This document shows, piece by piece, positions 1-8,872 of a DNA stretch of 39,694 nucleotides. Location: positions 1-39,694 of the forward strand of contig NZ_NAPS01000009.1 of assembly GCF_004323185.1 (NCBI RefSeq), read 5' to 3'. Both the position numbers and the translations under genes were made by a program. This stretch comes from Westiellopsis prolifica IICB1 (GTDB lineage: Bacteria > Cyanobacteriota > Cyanobacteriia > Cyanobacteriales > Nostocaceae). Every line of letters starts with the position of its first letter. The stretch's first letter is position 1. The notes under the pieces were generated by a model. The model searched no databases. It was not told the DNA's origin and saw only the letters and a program-made list of their open reading frames with translations.

Positions 1-312
1 CATCTAAGTAACTGGGCTGAATTTCTCTCGTGGATGAGTGCGGGTGTTGCAGTTGCTTTTGTAGTCCAAATAGCCCCCAAGTTGCTTTTGATTTACCCAA
101 TCGCTTTTATACTGACCATCACTTATTTTGCTAGTAATATTCCTCACAATAAAACAGCTAGCTTACTGCGTATTGTGGCTGTCTTCTGCTCACTGTTTGG
201 CTTTTGGAATTTGGTTTGGCTCTACAGAGATACCGTGTCAGCCATTGTTGTTGGAGCGATCGCATTACTTATTGTTGGGGGAGGGTATGTGCTGTGGCTG
301 AAACTACGTTAA
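1..312 (+). CDS. Small multi-pass membrane protein, 5' truncated
   Basis: The reading frame is open from the first base, so the N terminus lies outside the window; the first internal ATG is at 34. The visible part of about 103 residues is mostly hydrophobic, with three likely membrane segments (around AFVVQIAPKLLLIYPIAFIL, a segment near LLRIVAVFCSLFGFWNL, and IVVGAIALLIVGGGYVLWL) and short polar links. I recognise no family. It overlaps the next gene by 19 bases, which suggests a translationally coupled pair of membrane proteins. A HIP1 octamer lies inside the gene near 256. Confidence 0.55.
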   Translation, partial: HLSNWAEFLSWMSAGVAVAFVVQIAPKLLLIYPIAFILTITYFASNIPHNKTASLLRIVAVFCSLFGFWNLVWLYRDTVSAIVVGAIALLIVGGGYVLWLKLR

Positions 313-1100
313 AAATTAGCTACAAAGAATTAGCCCTTGGCAGTTTTACTGTGGGTTTAGTGAGTTTGGGACTAGCAATTCCTGGTTATCTCCGGGACTG
401 GAGAGAATATAAAGTCTGTGATACGTATTTTGGTATCACCACTTGTCAGAACAGGGCTTACACAATAGAAAATCCAGAGCAACCAAGGTTGCAGCCAACA
501 AAAGTTTACTTTAACGAAGCTCTAACAAAGATTTTGGGGATAACAATAGCCTGTGCAGCTTTCCCCCTGGCTGGATATGCAGCTAGAGAAATGGCTTCAA
601 TCAGTGAGTATAACGAGACTGTGGAGGCGATTAACAAGACTGCCCAGTTGCAATCCTTAACCCAGGAACAAACAATTGATTTAAAACTAGGTGGGGAAGC
701 CTACGAATCGATGAAAGCGCTGGAAATGGCGGATGCAATTGATAGATTCCGCGAAACTCTCTACATTCCTGTCAGTGCAGAAGACGTAGATGCGGAAATT
801 GAAGCAATCCAGCAGCAGCTAAAGCAAGCTGAAAACCGCAAGGCGCTGGAATTTGAAATTGACGCAACACAAGGCAATAATGAACCACAGAAACCACAAA
901 TTAGTGAAAATGCTCAAAAGCTGTTTGATTATCTGCTTAGGAAAGAAGCAACACTAGAAAAGCCTATGAGTGTTAACACGGTGAACAAAAACGGAGTTAT
1001 TAAAGATGCGGATGCTGCGATGATTCGTGAGCTTTTTGCAGAACTGGTACTGGCTGAACTAGCTGGGCTTGATGATGATGGGAATATCTATCTGATTTAA
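294..1100 (+). CDS. Membrane-anchored protein with long cytoplasmic tail
   Basis: I chose the GTG at 294 because a strong purine-rich ribosome site (GGGGGAGGG, 277-285) lies 8 bases upstream; the frame is open further upstream but that part looks like out-of-frame translation of the previous gene. The protein of about 268 residues has one membrane segment near residues 14-32 and a second near 85-105, separated by a loop with two cysteines. The remaining 160 residues are polar and rich in Glu, Lys and Gln, with probable coiled-coil or helical stretches, and end in a small acidic tail (DDDGNIYLI). No family recognised. Partner of the upstream membrane protein by overlap. Confidence 0.6.
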   Translation: MAETTLKISYKELALGSFTVGLVSLGLAIPGYLRDWREYKVCDTYFGITTCQNRAYTIENPEQPRLQPTKVYFNEALTKILGITIACAAFPLAGYAAREMASISEYNETVEAINKTAQLQSLTQEQTIDLKLGGEAYESMKALEMADAIDRFRETLYIPVSAEDVDAEIEAIQQQLKQAENRKALEFEIDATQGNNEPQKPQISENAQKLFDYLLRKEATLEKPMSVNTVNKNGVIKDADAAMIRELFAELVLAELAGLDDDGNIYLI

Positions 1101-1530
1101 ATAGGGAAAAGAAAATTGGTACAGATGCTGCTCAGAACCGACCAAAGCGCACTCATCCCACAGTTAACCGAAATTAACCAACGAAGATTATACAACCATG
1201 ACTAATACCATTGGTCACAATTTAAGCTTATAACCTATTTGTTAATAAGCAATAATGCTTAAAATTTGGAACAAAATCGGGGTGAAAAACAGAATTTTTC
1301 AGTCTGCGAGCCTCCTTTCGGAGGAGCTATGCTAACGCGTCATATCAAAAAGCATCCTTTACTCCTGTCCTAAAAACTGAGTATCTAGCTAAATTTGATA
1401 CTCAATACCTCTTTTAATTTATAGCTTAATTACTGTTGACAAAAAGAGCTTTGTCTTAAATTGTGACGAATGGACTAATACACACCATCCGCAGTGTTTA
1501 TACTCGTAGTTAAATACTGAGCAAGCAAGC
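1101..1530. other. Gene-free stretch with a short perfect hairpin
   Basis: No convincing gene on either strand. It holds a perfect stem CCTCC-TTTC-GGAGG (1311-1324) inside a segment typical of dispersed cyanobacterial repeats (continuing GAGCTATGCTAACGCG). The hairpin could act as a terminator for the upstream pair, but it lacks a T-run. The promoter of the NACHT gene is expected in the AT-rich part between about 1400 and 1520. Confidence 0.4.
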
Positions 1531-4437
1531 ATGAGTATTATGGTTGAATGGTTAGTTGGCTGGGTAGCAACAAATGCTCTCGGACTCCTTGTCAAAACTA
1601 TTCTCAATGAAGAATTTGCTAAGGATTTAGCCAAGGACTACGCCAAAGACTTTTTTAAAGACCGCTTCAACAACGTTACTGCAATATTTCAGAAAGAACC
1701 AATTCAAAAAGCTATTGCTAAGGCACTAAAGGAATTTTTGCAATTAGTAGAAGAAGAGTTAAAGTTTCGCAGACTATCTGAAGAAGACATTAAGAAATTT
1801 GCTAAACCCCTCAAGACATTTATCTACAATAAATCTGTTAAAGAAATTCTGGGTAAGGCTTTTGACGCTGATTGTGATGATTTAGATTATCAAAAACTGG
1901 AAAATACTTGGAAAAGTCTTGGCTTGCCAGCTATGCCAGCTAAGTTTAACTGGCAATTAGTGACGGACAATTATCTCAGGAAATGCCAGCAAATTCTTTC
2001 GGAATCAGAAGAGTTAAGAAATATTCTTATTCTCCAAAAACTCGATGTTCTCCAAAAACATCAACAAGAAAATGGCAATATTACACCCGATTTTAATTTA
2101 GAACAATATCAAAAAGCAATTCGCGAACGCTACGCCAATTTGAAATTAGATAGTTTAGACACTACTGGTTGCGCCTATAACGAACTGAGATTATGGCGAA
2201 TGTTTATTCCCCAAAATGTGCGGGAAGTTCACCAGATTGTACCAGAACTAACGAAAGAACAGTTAAGACGATTGCAAGCAAATAACCAACTAGACACGGA
2301 AATTGAACTAGAAAAATTAGAAAGCTATAAAAGCGTTTATGTTGAGCAGCCACTATGTTCTGTATTAGATATCTTCCAAAACAAGCAAACTTATAAATAT
2401 ATAGTAATTTTAGGCGACCCTGGTTCAGGCAAGTCTACCTTATTGCAATACCAGGCGTTAGATTGGGTAGAACAAACCCTTGATAAAAAGGAATTTCATT
2501 TACCGATTCCTTTGCTGATTGAATTACGCACCTATATGCGTAATCACGATGATGGTCATTGTCAGAATTTTCTAGAATTTTATCATCAAAGTCCAGGTTG
2601 CTTGTGTCACTTAGACCAGCATAAATTGCACGAACAGCTAAAGGCTGGTAATGCCCTAGTTATGTTTGATGGTTTGGATGAAGTATTTGACCCTCGTAAA
2701 CGCGAAGATGTCATTACCGCTATTCATCGCTTCACGAATGAATATCCTAATGTGCAGGTAATTGTGACTTCTCGTGTGATTGGCTATAAGCCGCAACAGT
2801 TGCGCGATGCCGGATTTCAGCACTTCATGTTACAAGATTTAGAGCCAAAACAGATTAAAAATTTTATCGACCGCTGGCATGAAGAAACCTTTAATGACTC
2901 CATAGATAAAGAGAGAAAACGAGAGCGACTGCAAAGAGCAATTGACGAATTAAAAGCCATTGCGGAATTAGCAGGAAATCCTCTGCTACTGACAATGATG
3001 GCTATTTTAAATCGTAGCCAAGAATTGCCCAGAGATAGAGCCACACTTTACGAACAAGCTTCACGAGTACTGCTGCATCAATGGGACGTGGAAGCAAAAT
3101 TACTCACAGTTGACGATATAGATCCTTACACGATTGACTTGAAAGATAAACAAGCAATGTTGCGTCAAGTTGCTTACCAAATGCAAGCAGCAGAAACTGG
3201 TTTGGCTGGTAACTTGATTAGTAAAGACGAGTTAGAACATACTTTATTTGGCTATTTGCAAGATATAGGAGTTGCTCAACCAAGAAGAATAGCACGGTTA
3301 ATGATTGAGCAACTACGAGAACGCAACTTCATTTTGTGTTATTTGGGAGCAGATTACTACGCCTTTGTGCATCGGACATTTTTAGAATATTTCTGTGCTT
3401 GGGAGTTTGTTTGGCAGTTTAAAGAAACACAAATACTTTCAATTAAAGAACTGAAGACAGAAGTTTTTGGCAAGCACTGGCAGGATGAAACTTGGCATGA
3501 AGTACTGCAACTGATTTCGGGGATGATTGAGGCAAAATTTACAAGCGAAATTGTGGATTATCTAATTAATCAAGATGGTAGTCAAAAAGAATTTCTTAAT
3601 TTGTTTCTGGCAGCTAAATGCCTTTCGGAAATGAGGAGCCACCATGAAAATTTATCGATTTGCATTAAACTACTCAACTACTCAATAAATAATGATACTA
3701 GAAGCTCTGGGTGGGGTTGGACTTACGGTAAGTCAGACTCTTCTCTAAAAATATACTTTCATTCTAATCTCAGTAAGGCAGTTGCGGCAGTTGTAACGAG
3801 TTGGAAACATTACCCTGAAATTTTATCTTGGCTCAAAGATGTTGCTCAGACGTACATCCAATCAGGTTCACAAGTTAAAGAAGGTGTAACAGCTACGGTC
3901 ATACAAAAACTAGCTGAAAATTGGAAAGATAGTGTAACAGCTACGGTCATACAAAAACTAGCTGAGGGTTGGAAAGATGATCCCGACATTTTACCTATCC
4001 TCAAAACCTGTGCTCAGTTCGGTAAAGGTATTACACGACCAATAGCAGTGCGTGAGCTAGCTGAGAATTGGAAAGATGATCCCGACATTTTACCTATCCT
4101 CAAAACCTGTACTCAAAGCGATGATTCATTTGTGCGATGGATAGCAGTGTATGAATTAGCTAGGGGTTGGAAAGATCAGCCTGGTATGTTTGAGCTTTTT
4201 TATAATCGTGCTATCAATGACCCCTTTGTTCGTCAAAGAAACTACCCAAACCCTCGGGAAGTTGCACTTAAGGCAATTATCGAGCAATATCCTGATCATC
4301 CCTTGAATTTACCACTTTTGCGCGACAGAGCAGAAAATGACCCAGATGAGCGAGTGCGGGAGTATGCCAGGAAGAATTTGGCAAAATTAGAGGGTGTTGA
4401 GCAAGAACCCATTGAGGAAGTGGGGAGTGAAATCTAA
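1531..4437 (+). CDS. NACHT-domain NTPase with C-terminal HEAT-like repeats
   Basis: This 968-residue protein is a STAND-class NTPase. Residues 1-200 are helical and charged (repeated AKD motifs near 30-45) and resemble the N-terminal helical modules of cyanobacterial NACHT proteins. The NACHT core has Walker A GDPGSGKST (295-303), Walker B LVMFDGLDE (D380, D383, E384) and a sensor-like VIVTSR. After the winged-helix region (to about 640) come HEAT-like repeats of about 33 residues (LAENWKDDPDILPILKTC appears twice, 33 residues apart), then a last helical repeat ending near residue 955. Family knowledge: bacterial NACHT proteins act in antiphage defence and as signalling NTPases; the repeats usually sense the trigger. 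No obvious catalytic effector domain is fused, so the N-terminal helical module would be the output. The start codon has no clear ribosome site; an alternative ATG lies three codons later. Confidence 0.88.
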   Translation: MSIMVEWLVGWVATNALGLLVKTILNEEFAKDLAKDYAKDFFKDRFNNVTAIFQKEPIQKAIAKALKEFLQLVEEELKFRRLSEEDIKKFAKPLKTFIYNKSVKEILGKAFDADCDDLDYQKLENTWKSLGLPAMPAKFNWQLVTDNYLRKCQQILSESEELRNILILQKLDVLQKHQQENGNITPDFNLEQYQKAIRERYANLKLDSLDTTGCAYNELRLWRMFIPQNVREVHQIVPELTKEQLRRLQANNQLDTEIELEKLESYKSVYVEQPLCSVLDIFQNKQTYKYIVILGDPGSGKSTLLQYQALDWVEQTLDKKEFHLPIPLLIELRTYMRNHDDGHCQNFLEFYHQSPGCLCHLDQHKLHEQLKAGNALVMFDGLDEVFDPRKREDVITAIHRFTNEYPNVQVIVTSRVIGYKPQQLRDAGFQHFMLQDLEPKQIKNFIDRWHEETFNDSIDKERKRERLQRAIDELKAIAELAGNPLLLTMMAILNRSQELPRDRATLYEQASRVLLHQWDVEAKLLTVDDIDPYTIDLKDKQAMLRQVAYQMQAAETGLAGNLISKDELEHTLFGYLQDIGVAQPRRIARLMIEQLRERNFILCYLGADYYAFVHRTFLEYFCAWEFVWQFKETQILSIKELKTEVFGKHWQDETWHEVLQLISGMIEAKFTSEIVDYLINQDGSQKEFLNLFLAAKCLSEMRSHHENLSICIKLLNYSINNDTRSSGWGWTYGKSDSSLKIYFHSNLSKAVAAVVTSWKHYPEILSWLKDVAQTYIQSGSQVKEGVTATVIQKLAENWKDSVTATVIQKLAEGWKDDPDILPILKTCAQFGKGITRPIAVRELAENWKDDPDILPILKTCTQSDDSFVRWIAVYELARGWKDQPGMFELFYNRAINDPFVRQRNYPNPREVALKAIIEQYPDHPLNLPLLRDRAENDPDERVREYARKNLAKLEGVEQEPIEEVGSEI
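3883..3978 (+). repeat. Tandem 48-bp duplication inside the NACHT gene
   Basis: Two adjacent 48-bp units (3883-3930 and 3931-3978) differ at only a few bases and encode two copies of a 16-residue block (VTATVIQKLAENWKD, then VTATVIQKLAEGWKD). A second, longer near-identical block encoding NWKDDPDILPILKTC recurs 99 bp apart (about 3969-4011 and 4068-4110). The near identity at DNA level shows recent in-frame repeat expansion in the presumed sensor region. Confidence 0.85.
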
Positions 4438-4489
4438 GTACTTATTGACACCCAAGATGAACGTTGGCAAAGAAAATTCGGTTTGGGTA

Positions 4490-4936
4490 TCAATGATTGA
4501 GATGTTTGATATAGGAGTAGAGAATTTCGCGTTCGCCTTGAGGTGAGACAATAAAGCACTGTTGTCCAACTGCGTTATGATGCAGAACAACAACAACGCG
4601 ATCGCTTTGACAAACTCCCAAACAACTGGTACTAACAACCCGATATTTACCCCACAATCCATCAAATTTTAGACGAGATTTCAGCCAGTTCTGTAATTCT
4701 TCTGAAGCTGTTGTACCTCTATTAATGCGATGAGAACCACCAGAAAATTGCTCTACTGTACACTGTGAACAAACTAGCACCAACCCGTTCTCCCACTGGG
4801 GAACAAAAGTAGGAATGGGAGGAATAGGAGGAACAGGCGGGTGATAAGAAGGAGGAGAACTCGGTTTACCAGTGGATGAGAACTGCTGAAAAATTTGCCG
4901 GATTAGCGCCAGTATACGTTTAAGCAGTTTCTTCAT
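4490..4936 (-). CDS. Thioredoxin-like [2Fe-2S] ferredoxin-domain protein
   Basis: I place the start at the ATG at 4936; a TTG two codons upstream is possible. The N terminus is basic and amphipathic (KKLLKRILALIRQIF), followed by a proline-rich linker (PPVPPIPPIP). The C-terminal 95 residues fit the (2Fe-2S) ferredoxin family with a thioredoxin fold: a first cysteine pair VCSQC, and a second SCLGVCQSD after about 50 residues, followed by a hydrophobic strand (RVVVVLHH). Four cysteines match the cluster ligands of this family. It would carry electrons in the cytoplasm; its partner is unknown. It faces away from the NACHT gene, with the two 3' ends 52 bases apart. A 21-residue open frame (4920-4985, minus strand) overlaps its start and may be a leader or a gene remnant. 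Confidence 0.75.
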   Translation of the reverse strand: MKKLLKRILALIRQIFQQFSSTGKPSSPPSYHPPVPPIPPIPTFVPQWENGLVLVCSQCTVEQFSGGSHRINRGTTASEELQNWLKSRLKFDGLWGKYRVVSTSCLGVCQSDRVVVVLHHNAVGQQCFIVSPQGEREILYSYIKHLNH

Positions 4937-4985
4937 GGACAAATGGCTTTGCTATTTCTCTAATAGCATCACCTAAATTGAGCAT

Positions 4986-5441
4986 TGAGTTTGTTCTAAC
5001 GGTGAAGGTATTCTATGAAGTTTTTTGTTGCAACCAAGTAACTAGCTGTTGATATCAATACTGATAGCAACGATTGATCAACCGACGGTATAGAAGCGCG
5101 TATAGACAAGTCAGGCAAGCCGCAACGCAAAACAACAACCATCCAGACTCCCACAGATGAATAATGGTGTTTGTTATTAGAAACTCTCTGTTTATTTACC
5201 GTCAGATCACGTACAGAGATCGTCAGCCCTAACACAAAAAAGTCATTGAATATCTCTTCATCGCTCTATTAAATTGTCAAAAATTTGACAAGAACTCCCC
5301 AACCCCCACCCCTACACTATGTCAGACATAGTGCGACAATCACAGTTAATGCCCCGTTATACTGCAAAATGCCAACAATACCAAATCCAACCAAAAAGCC
5401 AACACGCCGAGTGAGTACTTCCTCACTCACTTCAACAGGCA
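4986..5441. other. Gene-free stretch
   Basis: Short open frames exist on both strands, but none has a ribosome site or a recognisable protein. A small inverted repeat (GTGAG-TACTTC-CTCAC) lies near 5413-5428. I see no other structure. Confidence 0.3.
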
Positions 5442-5687
5442 CTATGCCTGGGCGAGTGCCGATAAAAAGAGTAACTCTTGTTCTGTCGCCTTCAACTGGG
5501 CAAGTGTCGATTCATCAAATCTTGAAATGTAGTCAAAAGCATCTGACAACTGACTAAAGTCTTGTGTGTACATCCGATTACTCCTGTACTTCATTGGTGT
5601 AATCAGGTAAATTCCTTCAACAACTTCAACTAAAAGATTTTTAGCTTTAGCTGCACTTTTTAGTTTGGATAGGGTGACTTTTTTCAC
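5442..5687 (-). CDS. Small hypothetical protein
   Basis: A GTG start at 5687 is preceded by GGAG with 9 bases spacing, which favours it over the TTG at 5702. The 81-residue product begins VKKVTLSKLKSAAKAKNLLV and has a short strand (GIYLITP) and an acidic helical C-terminal half. It is not recognised but the composition is protein-like. The divergent intergenic space to the CoiA-like gene contains two direct copies of GAAAAGAGAA (5721-5730 and 5753-5762), a possible shared operator. Confidence 0.5.
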   Translation of the reverse strand: MKKVTLSKLKSAAKAKNLLVEVVEGIYLITPMKYRSNRMYTQDFSQLSDAFDYISRFDESTLAQLKATEQELLFLSALAQA

Positions 5688-5865
5688 TCTTAGTAACTCC
5701 AACCAGGGTAAGTGTTCTCCGAAAAGAGAATTTGAGTTTATTTTTCTCTCAAGAAAAGAGAAAATGAAATTATAAGCATGACTTTAACTAAATATACAAG
5801 TATTTGCTGTTAGTCGCTCCCGCTTGCGCTGTGCCGTTGCCGTGGAACACAGGAGACTATCTACC

Positions 5866-6396
5866 ATGCTGTTTGCTATTGTTGGCGAGAACAAAAAAGC
5901 TAAACCAAGCAAAGGTATGCGAGCAGTTTGTCCAGCCTGTCACAAGCCTGTAATAGCTAAGTGCGGCTCTATCCTGATTCACCACTGGTCGCACTTATCA
6001 GGTAGTGACTGTAGCGGTAAGGAACCGATGACACAGTGGCACTATAGCTGGCAAGAGTTTTTTGCTAGTGACTACCGTGAAATAGTCATGTGCAATGGCA
6101 TTATTAGGCAAAGAGCAGACCTGTGCTTACCTCAGCCCAACGGCAGCAAGCTAATCGTTGAGTTCCAATGCAGTAGTATTAGCGTTGAAGAGATCAGCAA
6201 GCGTGAGCAATTTTATACTCAATTTGGTCATTTGCTTTGGGTATTTGATGCACGAGACTTTTGCATCAAATTAGAACTAGCTTCCCCAAACAGCAATATT
6301 TATAAATTTACTTGGTCGCCACCGCGCAAGTCGCTATGGGTGATTAACAGCGCATTAGCCTTCGACATAGGTAATCATGTATTGCTAATTGCATGA
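5866..6396 (+). CDS. CoiA-like competence/nuclease family protein
   Basis: The ATG at 5866 has AGGAG ten bases upstream (5851-5855). The 176-residue protein shows the CoiA layout: an N-terminal Cys pair (CPACHKPV), a His-rich HHWSH motif, then the nuclease core RADLCLP...LIVEFQCSSIS, where Asp and the Glu-x-Gln of the PD-(D/E)XK-like fold are visible, followed by FGHLLWVFD. Family knowledge: CoiA promotes recombination of incoming DNA during natural transformation; CoiA-like proteins on plasmids are common and little studied. The stop overlaps the ATG of the next small frame (ATGA), so the two are likely translated together. Confidence 0.75.
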   Translation: MLFAIVGENKKAKPSKGMRAVCPACHKPVIAKCGSILIHHWSHLSGSDCSGKEPMTQWHYSWQEFFASDYREIVMCNGIIRQRADLCLPQPNGSKLIVEFQCSSISVEEISKREQFYTQFGHLLWVFDARDFCIKLELASPNSNIYKFTWSPPRKSLWVINSALAFDIGNHVLLIA

Positions 6397-6551
6397 CTGT
6401 CATCAACGCAACGGGAGACGTAAACTTTGTGGCGGTTGGGGTTGGCTTCACCGTAAACAAGAGTTTGTTTTTTTACTGCCACAGTTTACAGAGCAGTTCA
6501 CATTTGATAACAGTAAACCCCTGTGGCTACCACCCAAGTCGCGCCCTCTGA
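6393..6551 (+). CDS. Small ORF coupled to the CoiA-like gene
   Basis: The start overlaps the CoiA-like stop codon in an ATGA arrangement. The 52-residue product starts MTVINATGDVNFVAVGVGF and shows no known domain. The overlap is the only support; it could equally be a chance frame in a decayed region. Confidence 0.3.
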   Translation: MTVINATGDVNFVAVGVGFTVNKSLFFYCHSLQSSSHLITVNPCGYHPSRAL

Positions 6552-6561
6552 AAACAAGCCG

Positions 6562-6696
6562 ATGGCGGAGCAAGCAAAGCAATTAATTCAACGGGTACAA
6601 TATGTTGATGTAGAAGCTGTCCGGCTTGCTGCACAGCTCCCGCGCGTAACAGGGGGTCAAAACAGTCAACCGTTTTGGTGTGGCCAGAGTTTCTAA
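6562..6696 (+). CDS. Small ORF, possible gene fragment
   Basis: A 44-residue frame beginning MAEQAKQLIQRVQYVDVEAV and ending in FWCGQSF. A related stretch of DNA (GAAGCTGTCCGG followed by TTCGCTGC) recurs at about 7335 just after the Uma2 gene and encodes a similar EAVRFAA block, so this may be the front part of a gene split or duplicated around the Uma2 gene. No ribosome site seen. Confidence 0.25.
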   Translation: MAEQAKQLIQRVQYVDVEAVRLAAQLPRVTGGQNSQPFWCGQSF

Positions 6697-6708
6697 AGGC
6701 AGGCGAAT

Positions 6709-7332
6709 ATGCACACTGTAATTACACCTGAAAGAATCGAGTTGCCACCTGGCACAGTCGTAAGAATGTTGGGATCTTGGCAAGACTATCAAGTACTGAG
6801 TCAGCAACTAGGAGATCGCTGCTCGCCTCGCATTAAATATCGACCAGGAGAGATTTTGTTAATGGCACCGCTACCAGAGCATGGAAGAGATGCGAGCTTG
6901 CTGGCAGATATTGCTAAGGTTTTGCTGGATCATTTAGGGCAAAGATACGACTCATTTACACCCATCACCATGAGCTTGCCTCAAGTTAGCGGCATTGAGC
7001 CTGACTTTTGCTTTTACATTGAAAATTGGAGTTCCGTAGTAGGTAAAAGCCGTATCGACTGGCTCAATGACCCTCCACCAGATTTAGTGATTGAGGTAGA
7101 TGTTACTAGCTATACAAGTATTAATGACTATCTCCCTTATAAAGTGCCAGAGGTTTGGCTATTAAAGAATAAGCAGCTATTAGTTTATAGATTACAGGGT
7201 GAAAATTACGTAATTACAGAAAGCAGCTATTTTCCTAACGTAAGAGAAATTGTGCAGCAATGCCTCCAAATTGCAAACGAGCAAACAACAAGTGAGGCGA
7301 TTCGGTGGTTAAGGAACTTTTTGCGTGGGTAA
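6709..7332 (+). CDS. Uma2 family endonuclease (DUF820)
   Basis: The 207-residue protein matches the Uma2 family, which is greatly expanded in cyanobacteria. Visible signatures are an N-terminal RIKYRPGEILLMAPLPEHG block, the metal-binding GIEPDFCFYI, and PDLVIEVDVTS, which together form the PD-(D/E)XK core, followed by YKVPEVWLL. The length is usual for the family. The role of Uma2 proteins is unsettled; they are predicted nucleases and are often linked to transposable elements. It stands alone here, flanked by short related sequences at about 6617 and 7335. Confidence 0.85.
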   Translation: MHTVITPERIELPPGTVVRMLGSWQDYQVLSQQLGDRCSPRIKYRPGEILLMAPLPEHGRDASLLADIAKVLLDHLGQRYDSFTPITMSLPQVSGIEPDFCFYIENWSSVVGKSRIDWLNDPPPDLVIEVDVTSYTSINDYLPYKVPEVWLLKNKQLLVYRLQGENYVITESSYFPNVREIVQQCLQIANEQTTSEAIRWLRNFLRG

Positions 7333-7680
7333 AGAAGCTGTCCGGTTCGCTGCTTGGTTTCGGTATAGACATGGTGTAGACGCGGTGCAGACTGGCGTTG
7401 ATGGTTGAGCGAGTATAAAAATCTAGGGCTGGGGCGGCTGGGCAGCTTTGATATCAATTTCCCCTAAATTTGGTATTTCATCCAGCTTTTAAGCGTGCAT
7501 TCCTCCACTTCAGTCAGCCACTTAAGTAAAACTTATCAATCAATGAAATAATAAGGATTGTGGACGTGACGATTGATAAGTTTGGGTTAAGTGTGTGAAC
7601 TCGTTGACGAAAAATTAAGCTTTTGCGCGACAATGAGATGTAATAGTAGATTCCTACTCATCACACACCTATTCCCTGAA
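7333..7680. other. Gene-free stretch with decayed coding traces
   Basis: Directly after the Uma2 stop lies a short frame encoding EAVRFAAWFRYRHGVDAV that stops near 7409; it resembles the EAVRLAA part of the small frame before the Uma2 gene. The rest (7460-7680) is AT-rich and should hold the integrase promoter. The integrase frame is open back to a GTG at 7591, but I see no ribosome site there. Confidence 0.3.
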
Positions 7681-8538
7681 ATGAAGACGTTGACTGAGTT
7701 GGTGGAAGAGTGGTTGGACGTGCATCACGGTAAAACTCGCGCTTCTTACCAAAATACCATTCACAAGTTTCTAAGTTTTACTTCGGTGGAAGCGATCGCC
7801 GACATTCAGATCCGTCATGTCCGGGAATGGTTAGATTCTCTGCAAGAGGCAGACACGACTAAGGTTAAGCATCTCAACATTCTTAAGGCGTTTTTTTCTT
7901 ATGTGACCAGTTTGGAGAAACCGCCGATTTCTCGTAGCCCTATCCCCAAACAGTTCAAGTTGCCCAAGCCGAAAGATACTTTGGTTGAGCGTATTCTTAC
8001 GCCAGAAGATGTGGATGCGATGATTGCGGCGACGACTGACAAGCGCAATCGGTTAATTTTAAAAACTCTGTATTTAACTGGGATTCGGGTTTCTGAGTTG
8101 TGCGGGTTGAGGTGGAAAGATGCGATCCCCAGTCGTGGGGGTGGTGGGCAGATTAATGTTTACGGCAAGGGTGGGCGTACTCGTAGAGTCCATGTACCCC
8201 AGGAGCTATGGCTGGAGTTAATGTCACTGCGCGGTGAGGCGTTGAAGGATGCGCCAGTGTTTGCCAGTGCTACGGGTAGACCTTTGGCTCCTTCTCATAT
8301 TGACCGAGTGGTGAAAAGGGCGGCGGCAGCAGCAGAATTGGAGAATGCCATGAATGTTTCAGCCCACTGGTTTAGGCACAGTCATGCCACCCACGCTTTA
8401 GATGAAGGTGTTCCAGTGCATTTGGTGCAGGCTACTTTAGGGCATACAAGTTTGGATACTACGAGTAAATATCTGCACGTAAGCCCTGATAGGAGTTCTG
8501 GGGAGGTTTTAGTTAAGCGATGGTCTGAGCCGTTTTAA
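7681..8538 (+). CDS. Tyrosine recombinase (XerC/D-like integrase)
   Basis: I start at the ATG at 7681, giving 285 residues, because MKTLTELVEEWLDVHHGKTR fits the usual N-terminal SAM-like core-binding domain (1-85). The catalytic domain has all expected residues: R136 (TGIRVSELCGLRW), a Lys in the beta-hairpin (GKGGRTRRVHV), H229-x-x-R232 (HWFRHSHATH), H255 (LGHTSLDTT) and the nucleophile Y264 (SKYLHV). It should cut and rejoin DNA at a specific site, either to resolve plasmid dimers or to integrate an element. No excisionase or clear attachment site is visible next to it. Confidence 0.92.
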   Translation: MKTLTELVEEWLDVHHGKTRASYQNTIHKFLSFTSVEAIADIQIRHVREWLDSLQEADTTKVKHLNILKAFFSYVTSLEKPPISRSPIPKQFKLPKPKDTLVERILTPEDVDAMIAATTDKRNRLILKTLYLTGIRVSELCGLRWKDAIPSRGGGGQINVYGKGGRTRRVHVPQELWLELMSLRGEALKDAPVFASATGRPLAPSHIDRVVKRAAAAAELENAMNVSAHWFRHSHATHALDEGVPVHLVQATLGHTSLDTTSKYLHVSPDRSSGEVLVKRWSEPF

Positions 8539-8755
8539 ATTAGAGCATTAACAGCCTAAAGTGGGCCAGTTGTATCGGATAGGTGATCATATTTTGAACC
8601 TAAGCAAGAGTCAAGTTGCTCAGACTGTTTAGGCGGATTTGGTTTGATGCTTGATATCGTGAACAGTTACTTTTCTCGTCTACATCTGTCAACCTTGTAT
8701 ACAGTTATCAGATACCGTTGGCGAAATATTACTTAACATAAAAACGGCGGATTTG

Positions 8756-8804
8756 CCGTGTAATACATGGAAAGGCAGAATCACCCTTTCCATGTATTAC
8801 ACGG
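8756..8804. repeat. Perfect 20-bp stem inverted repeat
   Basis: The arms 8756-8775 (CCGTGTAATACATGGAAAGG) and 8785-8804 are exact reverse complements with a 9-base loop. It lies 69 bp upstream of the broken transposase and probably belongs to the end of that insertion sequence, or could block read-through. The gene-free stretch 8539-8872 also holds, at 8711-8736, one of three dispersed copies of a TTGGCGAAAT-type repeat (others near 23421 and 25418). Confidence 0.85.
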
Positions 8805-8872
8805 AAAGAAAAAAATTAAGTTAGCTGCCTCAATAATCAATAAACTAGAAGAAATACCTGTGGAGGCAGTAT

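Noticed and set aside
4996-5235. Minus-strand frame of 79 residues
   Set aside because: No ribosome site, no domain and no protein-like pattern of hydrophobic residues.
5285-5557. Plus-strand frame rich in Pro, Thr and Ser
   Set aside because: It overlaps the better-supported minus-strand small gene and has no ribosome site.
7591-7680. Longer start for the tyrosine recombinase at GTG 7591
   Set aside because: The extra 30 residues do not look like part of the family and no ribosome site precedes the GTG.
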